Assembly (NCBI RefSeq): GCF_030826625.1 | Contig: NZ_JAPJNQ010000071.1 | Coordinates: forward strand, 1 to 11,081 | Length of the DNA stretch: 11,081 nt | Reading direction: 5' to 3' | Source of the DNA: Corynebacterium sp. | GTDB taxonomy: Bacteria > Actinomycetota > Actinomycetes > Mycobacteriales > Mycobacteriaceae | Shown: positions 1-6,505 of the stretch, piece after piece | How the letters are laid out: the number at the start of each line of letters is the position of its first letter | Numbering within the stretch: the first letter of the stretch is position 1 | The notes under the pieces: model-generated | Seen by the model: the letters and a program-made list of their open reading frames with translations, nothing else | Databases searched by the model: none | What the model was told of the DNA's origin: nothing | Translations under genes and position numbers: made by a program

Positions 1-20
1 AATCTAGGGAATTGGCGACA

Positions 21-128
21 CGCCGTAAAAAACACACTTTTTGTCGTTTAACCCTCTTTTTGTCTACCCACCGGGAGTGACCAGGGGTTAAAGGGGGGGT
101 AAACGACAAAATGTGGTGTTTTTCGGCG
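21..128. repeat. Long imperfect inverted repeat (stem-loop)
   Basis: The left arm (21-50) and right arm (100-128) can pair over about 27 bases. The core is 12 uninterrupted pairs (39-50 with 100-111). Outside it come one mismatch, three pairs, a one-base bulge, seven pairs, a two-base bulge and five GC-rich pairs. The loop (51-99) contains a further TAACCC/GGGTTA pairing option. Role unknown: it could be the terminator region of a gene to the left of the window, or an element of its own. Confidence 0.6.
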
Positions 129-160
129 CGTCGGGTGTCTTCGTCGATGTGTCGGGTATT

Positions 161-228
161 TGGTCCTCTTTTGCAAATAGTGCCGCTAAAACCGGCCTTT
201 TCTGTTCACTATTTGCAAAAGAGGACCA
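161..228. repeat. Perfect 22-base inverted repeat with 24-base spacer
   Basis: Bases 161-182 are the exact reverse complement of 207-228, and the spacer is 183-206. A weaker GGT/ACC pairing continues outside the arms. No T-run follows either arm, so it is not a standard rho-independent terminator. It lies about 280 bases before nrdI. It might be a transcription barrier, a paired protein-binding site or a remnant of a small mobile element; the sequence does not decide. Confidence 0.75.
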
Positions 229-492
229 TAACCGTCACCCACTAATGCTGATCCTCCCGAGCTTCCAGTTTCTACATATCGAAGGCGCTGCTTCGCGCGC
301 ATGCTCGGCTTTTGCTGTGCCTGCCCTTCTTTGAGATACTCCCTATAAGAAAAACAAATAATAATCATAGCTTTATATAACTTATTTTTTATCCAGCGTG
401 CCAAAGCTCGCTCGCAAATATCTGAATGCAGAACTCTACAAGCAGAACATTCGTCTATGTACAGAACATGCGTTAAATAACGCCAGCTAATT
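229..492. other. Gene-free leader upstream of nrdI
   Basis: I see no credible coding region here; the short open frames lack ribosome sites and recognisable products. The stretch is AT-rich around 340-395, with a possible -10 hexamer TATAAG near 345. Three copies of CAGAAC lie at 429-434, 443-448 and 462-467, followed by a small palindrome at 470-483. I found no convincing NrdR box or DtxR box by eye. The nrdI promoter probably lies in this stretch but cannot be placed. Confidence 0.4.
470..483. promoter_or_regulatory. Small palindrome just before nrdI
   Basis: GCGTTA and TAACGC form perfect 6-base arms around a central AA. The site ends about 10 bases before the nrdI ribosome binding site, where a bound repressor could block transcription or a small hairpin could affect translation. 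No regulator is recognised. Confidence 0.25.
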
Positions 493-500
493 AAAGGAGG
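493..500 (+). promoter_or_regulatory. Ribosome binding site of nrdI
   Basis: AAAGGAGG is a near-ideal Shine-Dalgarno sequence, seven bases before GTG at 508. It fixes the non-ATG start of nrdI. Confidence 0.85.
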
Positions 501-507
501 TATTCTC

Positions 508-966
508 GTGTCTTCCACGGCGAAAGTGCCACTAACTTTCGCGGAACTCGCCCCAGAGCAATCACCAGATTTGGTGTATTTCTCCAGCGTTTCTGAAAAC
601 ACACACCGGTTCATCCAAAAGCTCGATCGCCCTGCGGTACGAATTCCCGTGCAGCCCCGCAAAGAGGGTATGATTCGGGTTTCGCGCCCATACGTTTTGA
701 TCACGCCAACCTACGGCGGCGGCGACCGTCGTCGCGCCGTCCCCAAGCAGGTTATTGCATTCCTGAACGACGAAACCAACCGTAGCTTCATACGCGGCGT
801 CATTACCTCGGGAAACACCAATTTCGGTAGCGATTTTTGCATTGCCGGAGCAATCATTTCATCTAAATGCCAGGTCCCGGAGCTGTACCACTACGAGCTG
901 TTGGGAACAGACCGTGACGCCGCCATCGTGCGCGAAGGCCTGGATAAATTCTGGAAGGAGCATTAA
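508..966 (+). CDS. nrdI: NrdI, flavodoxin-like activator of ribonucleotide reductase
   Basis: NrdI is a small FMN protein that supplies an activated oxygen species to the NrdF radical subunit of class Ib and class Ie ribonucleotide reductases. The 152-residue product has the family landmarks: an FMN phosphate-binding loop (SSVSENTHRF, about residues 26-35), a TPTYGGG loop (66-72) and the SGNTNFGSDFC segment (101-111) near the isoalloxazine ring. Length is normal for an actinobacterial NrdI. The GTG start is set by the strong ribosome site at 493-500. nrdF begins three bases after the stop, so the two are surely co-transcribed. Unusually, neither nrdH nor nrdE flanks it, although corynebacterial nrdI usually sits in nrdH-nrdI-nrdE. 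It is probably dedicated to the NrdF next door. Confidence 0.93.
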   Translation: MSSTAKVPLTFAELAPEQSPDLVYFSSVSENTHRFIQKLDRPAVRIPVQPRKEGMIRVSRPYVLITPTYGGGDRRRAVPKQVIAFLNDETNRSFIRGVITSGNTNFGSDFCIAGAIISSKCQVPELYHYELLGTDRDAAIVREGLDKFWKEH

Positions 967-969
967 TTA

Positions 970-1974
970 ATGACCATCTACGACTACTCCGCTACCCCAA
1001 CAGCGTTTCGTCACGACCCTGAAGTGCGTTTGCGCCCGGTCAACTGGAACCGCACGCAGGATGAGAAAGATCTCGAGGTGTGGAACCGTCTGACCTCGAA
1101 TTTCTGGCTGCCAGAAAAGGTGCCGCTGTCGAATGATCAGACGGATTGGCGCAGGCTCAGCGAGATAGAGCGTGAACTCACCATGAAGGTGTTCACTGGG
1201 TTGACGATGTTGGATACTGTGCAGGCCTCGGTTGGCGAGGTTAGCCAGATCCAGGATGCGCGTACCGAACACGAAGAAGCCGTCTACACGAATATCGCTT
1301 TCATGCAGGCGGTGCACGCGAAGTCGTATTCCTCGGTGTTTTCCACGTTGTCGAATACTGCAGAAATTGATGCGGCCTACAAGTGGGCAGTGGATAATGA
1401 TGTTCTGCAGGCGCGTTCCAAGGCGGTGCTGCAGCATTATTACGGTGATAATCCGCTCAAGCGCAAGGCGGCTGCCACCCTTTTGTCGTCGTTCTCGCTC
1501 TACGCTGGTTTTTATCTGCCGCTGTTTTTCGCCTCTCGTGGCAAGCTGATGAACACCGCAGACATGGTGCGCCTCATTCTGCGTGATAAGGCGGTGCACG
1601 GCTACTACTCGGGCTATAAATTCCAGCGTGGTTTGGAAACTTACGACGCCACCACCCAGGAGCAAGTGAAACAGTTCGTCTACGAGCTTCTCGACGAGCT
1701 CTACGAGCTGGAGTTGAGTTATTCCGAAGAGCTGTACCGCCCTTTGGCGCTTTACGACGACGTCGTGAACTTCATTCGCTATAACGCGAATAAAGCGCTG
1801 ATGAACCTGGGCCTGCCGCAACGGTTTAGCGATGAAGAAGCAACGGTGAAACCGGAAATTCTGGCGGCGCTAACGCCGGGTTCGGATGAAAACCATGATT
1901 TCTTCTCTGGTTCAGGCTCGGCTTATGTGATTGGTAAGGCAGAGGAAACTGAAGACGACGACTGGGATTTCTAA
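970..1974 (+). CDS. nrdF: NrdF radical subunit, metal-free class Ie (QSK) type
   Basis: This is the small (beta, R2) subunit of an NrdE/NrdF-type ribonucleotide reductase, which makes the radical needed to turn ribonucleotides into deoxyribonucleotides. At 334 residues it aligns without gaps to E. coli NrdF over the core with an offset of 15, from the LTSNFWLPEK block (41-50) to the C-terminal DWDF, the tail that docks on NrdE. The radical tyrosine is kept (Y120, in AVHAKSYSS), as are D82, H116 and H210. The other three carboxylate ligands are lost: E98 is Q113 (CAG, 1306-1308), E158 is S173 (TCG, 1486-1488) and E192 is K207 (AAG, 1588-1590). This Gln-Ser-Lys set is the mark of class Ie subunits, which carry no metal and use a tyrosine converted to DOPA with NrdI's help. 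The ATG start follows AAGGAG (955-960). nrdE must lie elsewhere. The family call is near certain; the metal-free mechanism is inferred from the residues. Confidence 0.95.
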   Translation: MTIYDYSATPTAFRHDPEVRLRPVNWNRTQDEKDLEVWNRLTSNFWLPEKVPLSNDQTDWRRLSEIERELTMKVFTGLTMLDTVQASVGEVSQIQDARTEHEEAVYTNIAFMQAVHAKSYSSVFSTLSNTAEIDAAYKWAVDNDVLQARSKAVLQHYYGDNPLKRKAAATLLSSFSLYAGFYLPLFFASRGKLMNTADMVRLILRDKAVHGYYSGYKFQRGLETYDATTQEQVKQFVYELLDELYELELSYSEELYRPLALYDDVVNFIRYNANKALMNLGLPQRFSDEEATVKPEILAALTPGSDENHDFFSGSGSAYVIGKAEETEDDDWDF

Positions 1975-2083
1975 GAATTTCCTGAAATTTGAATTCGTTT
2001 TCAAAAGCGCCTGTTCTTTGCTTTGAGCAGTAACTGCACCTTCAGTCGCCCCTATTTTGTGGGGGTGTCTGGGGGTATTCTTT

Positions 2084-2102
2084 AGAGTTAACCCTTACTT
2101 AA
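2084..2102. promoter_or_regulatory. DtxR-like iron box, upstream copy
   Basis: By hand alignment 12 of 19 bases match the DtxR consensus TTAGGTTAGCCTAACCTAA. It lies 69 bases before the start of the HtaA-domain gene, and its twin follows 9 bases later. DtxR with ferrous iron represses haem-uptake genes in C. diphtheriae, so iron repression fits, but the match is moderate. Confidence 0.4.
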
Positions 2103-2111
2103 TTTTCAGCT

Positions 2112-2130
2112 GTAGGTTAACCTTTCTTCG
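2112..2130. promoter_or_regulatory. DtxR-like iron box, downstream copy
   Basis: The left half, TAGGTTA, matches the DtxR consensus exactly and the right half is poor, giving 12 of 19 overall. It contains the palindrome AGGTTAACCT (2114-2123). An AT-rich TATATA (2133-2138) just after it could be a -10 element, so bound DtxR would cover the promoter. Confidence 0.45.
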
Positions 2131-2157
2131 GTTATATATGTCAATACTATTGCATTC

Positions 2158-2164
2158 CGAGGAG
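2158..2164 (+). promoter_or_regulatory. Ribosome binding site choosing GTG 2171
   Basis: CGAGGAG lies six bases before GTG at 2171. The in-frame ATG at 2165 is directly against it and upstream starts lack a ribosome site, so GTG 2171 is preferred. That start also gives a clean signal peptide. Confidence 0.7.
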
Positions 2165-2170
2165 ATGATT

Positions 2171-4480
2171 GTGGCAGCTAAGAAATCCCGCCGGATTAGC
2201 TCGGTGGGTATCGCGCTGGGACTGTTCAGTTTGGTACCAGCGATGTCCCCTATTGCCGGGGCACAGACAGAACAAACGCCAGGTGGTGCCGAACAAGCAC
2301 AAACTGTTGCTACTGAAAACGGTAAAGGTAGCTTGAACTGGGCATTGCGCGATTCCTTCCTGCGCTACTCATTGGGTGCAACCAATGTCACTGGTGGTGC
2401 CACCAAGATCTATAACAACGGAACCGACCAGCCATCGTCGGAAAGCGACACCGTTGAGCAATACTACAAGTTCAACTTGAAAAAGGCTGGCTTCGAGGAC
2501 GCTACACAGATTACTCGTGCAGAGTTCGAAGGAAGCATCGAGTATTTCAAGTACTGCGAGGGTCGCCCGGCCGAGCGCGGAAACTGTGCGTTGGAGCTGA
2601 CCATTAAAGATCCCACGATCGTGTTGAGCTCAGAAGGCTCCTACGTGGAAGCTGACGTGCGCTCGAAGCAGTACCCAAGCGGTGAAATTTTCGAAAAAGA
2701 AGATGCGAAGATCGCTCAAGCTTGGACGAAGACCGCTAAGTTCGAAGAAAAAGATGGCAAAGTCTCCTGGAGTGGAATCACTACCTCGCTGACTGAAGAC
2801 GGCGTGCACACCTTCTCTAATTTCTATGACTTGGGTGGCCCGCTGGCCCCATTGAGCTTCGAATATGAGGGTAAAGGCGCACGCCCTGGCAATGACACAG
2901 CACCGCTTACTATCGGTGAGCGTTACCGTTCCAGCCAGGTTGTAGGTACGGACACCATGATTGGTCTCCAGGATTATGTAGCACTAGCTACGCGTGTTTC
3001 CACTGAAGATAAAGCCGCAGTCGAGCTCATCGATCCAACAACCATGCAAGCAGTGGGAACTCCACTGGAAACCCCGTTGCAGTACAACCAGGCGCTTCTT
3101 TTCACCCAGGGTGCGGGTAATCGTATTTACTGGGTAGAGGGACAAAATCTCAAGGCTGCCACTGCTTCGGCAGCAGGTTGGTCTGCACCGGAAATGATTG
3201 CTGAAGGCATTGGTGTCGAGCCTGCTGGTATTGCTTACGATGCTGCCAACGATCGGGTAGGAATTATCGCACGCGGCACCAACGATAATGACTCGACGCT
3301 GACCTGGGTTACTGCTGCCGGTGAAAAAACAACTGCGACGCTGACTGCACCGCAAGACGTGGTGAAGGCCCACGATGAAGAGCTCTTCCTTTACGGTAAG
3401 GGCTTTAACCGAAACCTTTATGGTGAGGTTGGAATTACGGGCCTGCCTACAAGCATGAGTGTCATGCCAGACGGCAATGTTTTATATTTGCCGGCGGTTG
3501 CAGTCGATCGTGAAAGTGGGGGTAGTTACCGTGTGCCACCGGTGTTGATTCAACCGAACGGTGAAGCGAAGTTGGCAACAGGTGGAACTCACCTCGGTGA
3601 AAAAACTGGCGATTCTACTTATGCGACCGAAATGGCAACAGACGGTACGAATGTAGCTTTCTACAGCCATGACAGCAATAACTCAGGTATGCAGTTCTTC
3701 CGTTATGAGAATGGTGAGTTGAAGCCACAATCTGAGCGAGGCTTGGTTGGTGACCTCAAGAAGATCTCTGAGGTTGCATTCGTTGGCGATAAAGCTCTGA
3801 TCACCAATGAGGTTACTTCGAAGTTGAGCTGGGTAGATCCGGTGACTAAGCAGATTACCGACAGCATTACACTGCCAAACCAAAAAGGTTCTGCTGATCA
3901 TCATCGTAACCTGCTGAAGTGGAATGACAAGTTGTTTGCCTATTCCATTGAGACAGATAATGAAACGTATAAAGAGCACGCTGTCATCCTGCGTTTGGAT
4001 TCCACTGATCCACAGGTCGGCGACCACACTGAGCAGGTAGAGCCGGAGAGCCCAGTGGAGCCACCAGCGCCTACAGAGCCGCAAAAGCCGGAAACTCCAG
4101 AAAAGCCGGAAACCGAAACTGAAGGACAAGCTGGGGCTGAGGGCAAGAAGCCAGCCGGCGAAGCGAAGCCTGAAAAACCAGCCGGTGAAGCGAAGCCAGA
4201 GAGCCCAGTAGAGCCAGCAGCGCCAGCAGGTAACGGCAAGGCTGAGAAGCCAGCCGGTGAAACGAAGCCATCGACCGAGCCAACCGAGCAAGAGTCCGTC
4301 GACGAGCAACAGCCGCCGGCTGACGACAACAAGGAGCAAGGCGACAAGAAGGGCAAAGAATCCCAGAAATCGCCAAGCATTTGGCAGCGCATAACTGGAT
4401 TCTTCTCAAACACCTTCGAGAAGATCATCAAGTTCTTCAACTGGTTGTTCAATCTGCCACGCGTATTTTTCTCCTCCTAA
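2171..4480 (+). CDS. Surface haem-binding protein, HtaA domain, ChtA/ChtC-like
   Basis: A 769-residue exported protein likely to bind haem or haemoglobin on the cell envelope. A signal peptide (1-31, cleavage after AGA) leads to one HtaA (CR) domain at about 52-235. It opens with LNWALRDSFLRYSLG, whose Tyr66 matches the conserved haem-site tyrosine of the family. Residues about 260-615 form a second large domain with repeated strand-like segments, possibly a beta-propeller; I recognise no named family for it. A Pro/Glu/Lys-rich linker (about 618-733) contains three KPAGE(A/T)KP units. The C-terminus (about 734-769) is rich in Phe and Trp and looks like an amphipathic or membrane-associating tail; there is no LPxTG signal. 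The architecture resembles ChtA and ChtC of C. diphtheriae, iron-regulated proteins that pass haem toward HmuT, but I cannot say which is the orthologue. Two DtxR-like boxes precede it. The next gene, 141 bases on, may share its transcript. Confidence 0.85.
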   Translation: MAAKKSRRISSVGIALGLFSLVPAMSPIAGAQTEQTPGGAEQAQTVATENGKGSLNWALRDSFLRYSLGATNVTGGATKIYNNGTDQPSSESDTVEQYYKFNLKKAGFEDATQITRAEFEGSIEYFKYCEGRPAERGNCALELTIKDPTIVLSSEGSYVEADVRSKQYPSGEIFEKEDAKIAQAWTKTAKFEEKDGKVSWSGITTSLTEDGVHTFSNFYDLGGPLAPLSFEYEGKGARPGNDTAPLTIGERYRSSQVVGTDTMIGLQDYVALATRVSTEDKAAVELIDPTTMQAVGTPLETPLQYNQALLFTQGAGNRIYWVEGQNLKAATASAAGWSAPEMIAEGIGVEPAGIAYDAANDRVGIIARGTNDNDSTLTWVTAAGEKTTATLTAPQDVVKAHDEELFLYGKGFNRNLYGEVGITGLPTSMSVMPDGNVLYLPAVAVDRESGGSYRVPPVLIQPNGEAKLATGGTHLGEKTGDSTYATEMATDGTNVAFYSHDSNNSGMQFFRYENGELKPQSERGLVGDLKKISEVAFVGDKALITNEVTSKLSWVDPVTKQITDSITLPNQKGSADHHRNLLKWNDKLFAYSIETDNETYKEHAVILRLDSTDPQVGDHTEQVEPESPVEPPAPTEPQKPETPEKPETETEGQAGAEGKKPAGEAKPEKPAGEAKPESPVEPAAPAGNGKAEKPAGETKPSTEPTEQESVDEQQPPADDNKEQGDKKGKESQKSPSIWQRITGFFSNTFEKIIKFFNWLFNLPRVFFSS
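4147..4270 (+). repeat. In-frame repeats in the Pro/Glu/Lys linker
   Basis: Three near-identical 24-base units encode KPAGEAKP, KPAGEAKP and KPAGETKP, at 4148-4171, 4175-4198 and 4247-4270. The first two are 27 bases apart. An SPVEP(P/A)AP unit also occurs twice, from about 4049 and 4203. Such repeats form extended spacers that lift a domain away from the membrane and can change copy number by slippage. Confidence 0.7.
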
Positions 4481-4497
4481 CGGCTAAGGCAACAACA

Positions 4498-4518
4498 CTA
4501 GTGCCATCTACGCACTAG
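4498..4518 (+). other. Small hairpin between the two surface-protein genes
   Basis: CTAGTGC (4498-4504) pairs with GCACTAG (4512-4518) around a 7-base loop. No T-run follows, so it is unlikely to terminate fully. It may stabilise or process the upstream message, leaving partial read-through into the next gene. Confidence 0.35.
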
Positions 4519-4609
4519 CACTTGCGCCGAGTCGCTCTGGTGTGAACTGGGGCGTCGAACAAATTCGACCTCTATTTCCACTTGCCCAAATTTTCACCCC
4601 TCCTTATTG

Positions 4610-4614
4610 AAAGG
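4610..4614 (+). promoter_or_regulatory. Ribosome binding site choosing ATG 4622
   Basis: AAAGG lies seven bases before ATG 4622. The in-frame TTG at 4607 overlaps this site and has no ribosome site of its own, so the protein starts at ATG 4622. Confidence 0.7.
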
Positions 4615-4621
4615 CCCAATC

Positions 4622-6157
4622 ATGCGTATTAAATCCCGCGCTGGACGTATTGTTCTTTCGGCTCTGACCGCCTCCTCCATTATGTTGGGTGCAGGCGCTG
4701 TTGCTACTGCCGCACCAGTCACACCAGCCGAAACCCCTGATGCGGTAGCTCCACAGGCGACACAGTCAACTTCTGTGCCGGACGTTAACCACGGTTGTAA
4801 AGTTCCAGAAACACTGGACCAGCGGAAATCCAATGTGCAACTGGACGTCACCTACTCGCCAGAGCCAATTGACCCGACCAAGGAAACCAAATTCAACTTC
4901 AAGGGCAAAGGCTATACGCAAGACGAACCCGCAGCGCGCCATGGCGTATACCTCATCATCATTGATAACGCTAAGTGGAAGCTCAACAAGTGCTTGGGTA
5001 TTTCCGGCCAGGGCGATGGCTTGGTCGAGCGTTGGATCACCCGTGCAGAGATCAAAGATGGCGACTGGGAAAAAGAAATCGTCGTTCCGCCAGAAACCTT
5101 CCAGCCTGGCAAGACCTACACCGTCGGTGTGGCCGCTGCTCACGGTCCGGTTCTGACCGAGCGGTATTTCGACCGCGGCATCAATATTAAGGTCCCGGAT
5201 GCGCCGAAAATCGAAAATATCGCCGCTCCCACCAACCTGAAAGCCTCGGTCGACGCCCGGAACAACGTGAAGCTGACCTGGGATTTTGAACACAACCTGC
5301 CTAACATGCGCTGGCGTACCACTCTGCGCTGCATCACTAGCTGTGACCGCATGCTTCGTGATACCCGCCAGCACGACGTGAACTCGGGCGTCGCACGTGA
5401 ATACACCTTCACTGATTCCGATCCAGCTGTCTACGTGGCCGAGGTCGAAGCCAACCGGCAGAGTGGTGGCAAATGGGAGCCTCTTGGCAAGACTGTCTCG
5501 GAGCCATTCGCTGTCGGCGCGGGAATTAAAGTCCCGGAATACGTGACTGATGCAGAGGCTGCAAAGGCCAAGTTGGCGGAGCTGGAAGCAACTGCCGCTG
5601 AGACCCAGCAAAAATCCACTGAGCTGGCTGCCCAGGTGGAGAGCCAGGCTGAATTGATTGCGAAGCTCCAGAGCGAGTACGTCAAAGCCAAGGAATCTGC
5701 TGATGCTCAGGCGAACAAGGTTGCAGAGGGAACCGCAGAACTTGAGAAAGAAAAGGCTGCTAAGCAGGAGCTGGAACAAAAGCTCGCTTCTGCCGAGAAG
5801 GTGAAGCAGGAGCTGGAACAGAAGCTTGTCGACGCTGAACAGGCTAAGCAGGCAGCACAGTCGGAACTTGCGGCTACCAAACAAGAGGTAGAGAAGGTTT
5901 CGCAAAAGCTTGCTGACGTGGAAAAGTCAGTTGCAGAGGCGAACGCTAACAATGCAGGTGCCGCGACTGATGCGGATAAAGAAGTGGATAAGCCACTTCC
6001 GCCGGTAGCGAAGGACAATGTGGGGTCGAGCAATGCTCTGGAAGCGTTCTTGAATAAGCTCACGGAATACTTCGCCCGCGGTGGATTCGTTGGCGTGATT
6101 GGTGAGATGATCATCAAGCTATTGCAAGATGCCTTTGGCTGGCTGCGTTCACTGTAG
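4622..6157 (+). CDS. Secreted coiled-coil surface protein of the haem locus
   Basis: A 511-residue exported protein of unproven function. It has a signal peptide (about 1-31, cleavage in the ATAAP region) and an N-terminal beta-rich region at about 70-192 (FNFKGKGYTQ, then GVYLIIID), which recalls the Ig-like segments that accompany HtaA domains in Actinobacteria. A fibronectin-III-like segment follows at about 200-298 (PTNLKASVD, VKLTWDF). A long Ala/Glu/Lys/Gln-rich coiled coil spans about 310-445 and includes a 14-residue repeat. The protein ends in a hydrophobic segment (about 486-505) and LRSL, with no LPxTG motif. Cysteines at 59, 124, 237 and 241 could form disulfides outside the cell. 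No HtaA domain is recognisable. The iron-regulated cirA gene lies downstream of chtC in C. diphtheriae, so this could be the counterpart by position, but I cannot confirm that from sequence. It may be a stalk or scaffold for its HtaA-type neighbours. A terminator follows at 6193. Confidence 0.8.
   Translation: MRIKSRAGRIVLSALTASSIMLGAGAVATAAPVTPAETPDAVAPQATQSTSVPDVNHGCKVPETLDQRKSNVQLDVTYSPEPIDPTKETKFNFKGKGYTQDEPAARHGVYLIIIDNAKWKLNKCLGISGQGDGLVERWITRAEIKDGDWEKEIVVPPETFQPGKTYTVGVAAAHGPVLTERYFDRGINIKVPDAPKIENIAAPTNLKASVDARNNVKLTWDFEHNLPNMRWRTTLRCITSCDRMLRDTRQHDVNSGVAREYTFTDSDPAVYVAEVEANRQSGGKWEPLGKTVSEPFAVGAGIKVPEYVTDAEAAKAKLAELEATAAETQQKSTELAAQVESQAELIAKLQSEYVKAKESADAQANKVAEGTAELEKEKAAKQELEQKLASAEKVKQELEQKLVDAEQAKQAAQSELAATKQEVEKVSQKLADVEKSVAEANANNAGAATDADKEVDKPLPPVAKDNVGSSNALEAFLNKLTEYFARGGFVGVIGEMIIKLLQDAFGWLRSL
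5762..5826 (+). repeat. 42-base direct repeat in the coiled coil
   Basis: A 23-base unit beginning AAGCAGGAGCTGGAACA occurs at 5762-5784 and 5804-5826 with one difference. The 42-base period is 14 residues, exactly two heptads (KQELEQKL twice), so a duplication would lengthen the coiled coil in register. Confidence 0.75.
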
Positions 6158-6192
6158 TTGTATGTGCTGTCGCTAAAAGCGAAGCGCGCTTG

Positions 6193-6225
6193 ATCCGGGG
6201 TCTGCTTGTGCAGGCCCCGGATTTT
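6193..6225 (+). terminator. Rho-independent terminator after the coiled-coil gene
   Basis: ATCCGGGG-T-CTGC pairs with GCAG-G-CCCCGGAT (13 pairs including one G-T) around a 4-base loop, then TTT. It begins 36 bases after the stop at 6157. Confidence 0.85.
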
Positions 6226-6412
6226 CTGCATTCTCTGGGTACGCTGCTCGCAGTAGATTGCCTCAGGGGGACTAGTCGTTTCTGAGTCCTGCGATTGTGC
6301 GTATTTGTGTAGTGAAAGCTTCTGGGGTGGCTACGGAGGACTTTTGTGTCGCCTGGCTGCAACTTGGTGACTGCTAGAGAGGTTTTAGTCTCGCTCTGAG
6401 ACATGCATGCAA
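6226..6412. other. Spacer between convergent transcription units
   Basis: This is the rest of the 348-base gap between the converging genes; terminators occupy 6193-6225 and 6413-6451. I see no gene here. The only structure is a weak 5-base hairpin (GTCTC/GAGAC, about 6388-6402). A 96-codon minus-strand frame crosses it and the first terminator but has no credible product. Confidence 0.5.
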
Positions 6413-6451
6413 AAAGCGGGTGAGACCCAGGAGGAAGGTCTCACCCGCTTT
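6413..6451. terminator. Bidirectional terminator
   Basis: AAAGCGGGTGAGACC (6413-6427) and its exact complement (6437-6451) form a perfect 15-base stem with a 9-base loop. An A-run lies on the left (6411-6415) and a T-rich run on the right, so the hairpin can stop transcripts on both strands. It mainly serves the minus-strand HtaB-like gene ending at 6506 and backs up the terminator at 6193. Confidence 0.9.
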
Positions 6452-6505
6452 GTTTTATAGGCGCGGATTACTCTCAGGCGCGTGCGCTAAGAGCACCGTG
6501 CGACG

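Noticed and set aside
113..334. 73-codon plus-strand frame across the inverted repeat
   Set aside because: No ribosome site and no recognisable product, and it spans both arms of the perfect repeat.
1306..1590. Loss of NrdF ligands as sequencing error or gene decay
   Set aside because: Three separate codons change to exactly the known Q, S and K set, while the frame, the radical Tyr and all other conserved blocks are intact. That fits selection, not decay.
967..1821. 284-codon open frame on the minus strand across nrdF
   Set aside because: It is a codon-bias shadow of nrdF with no recognisable domain; the plus-strand protein is a clear family member.
1988..2005. AT-rich 6-base hairpin after nrdF as a terminator
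   Set aside because: The stem is short and AT-only apart from one GC pair, with no T-run, so it is too weak to call.
4147..4270. Repeats as a CRISPR-like array
   Set aside because: The units are in frame, uneven in spacing, and encode a proline-rich protein linker.
3683..4452. Minus-strand frames of 218, 170 and 112 codons
   Set aside because: Low-complexity Trp/Leu/Arg or Ser/Gly sequence mirroring the Pro/Glu/Lys linker on the plus strand.
4766..5905. 379-codon minus-strand open frame
   Set aside because: It is a Leu/Ser-rich mirror of the coiled-coil gene with no ribosome site or family features.
6114..6404. 96-codon minus-strand frame between the convergent genes
   Set aside because: It crosses a strong terminator hairpin and the end of a real gene, and has no ribosome site or recognisable product.
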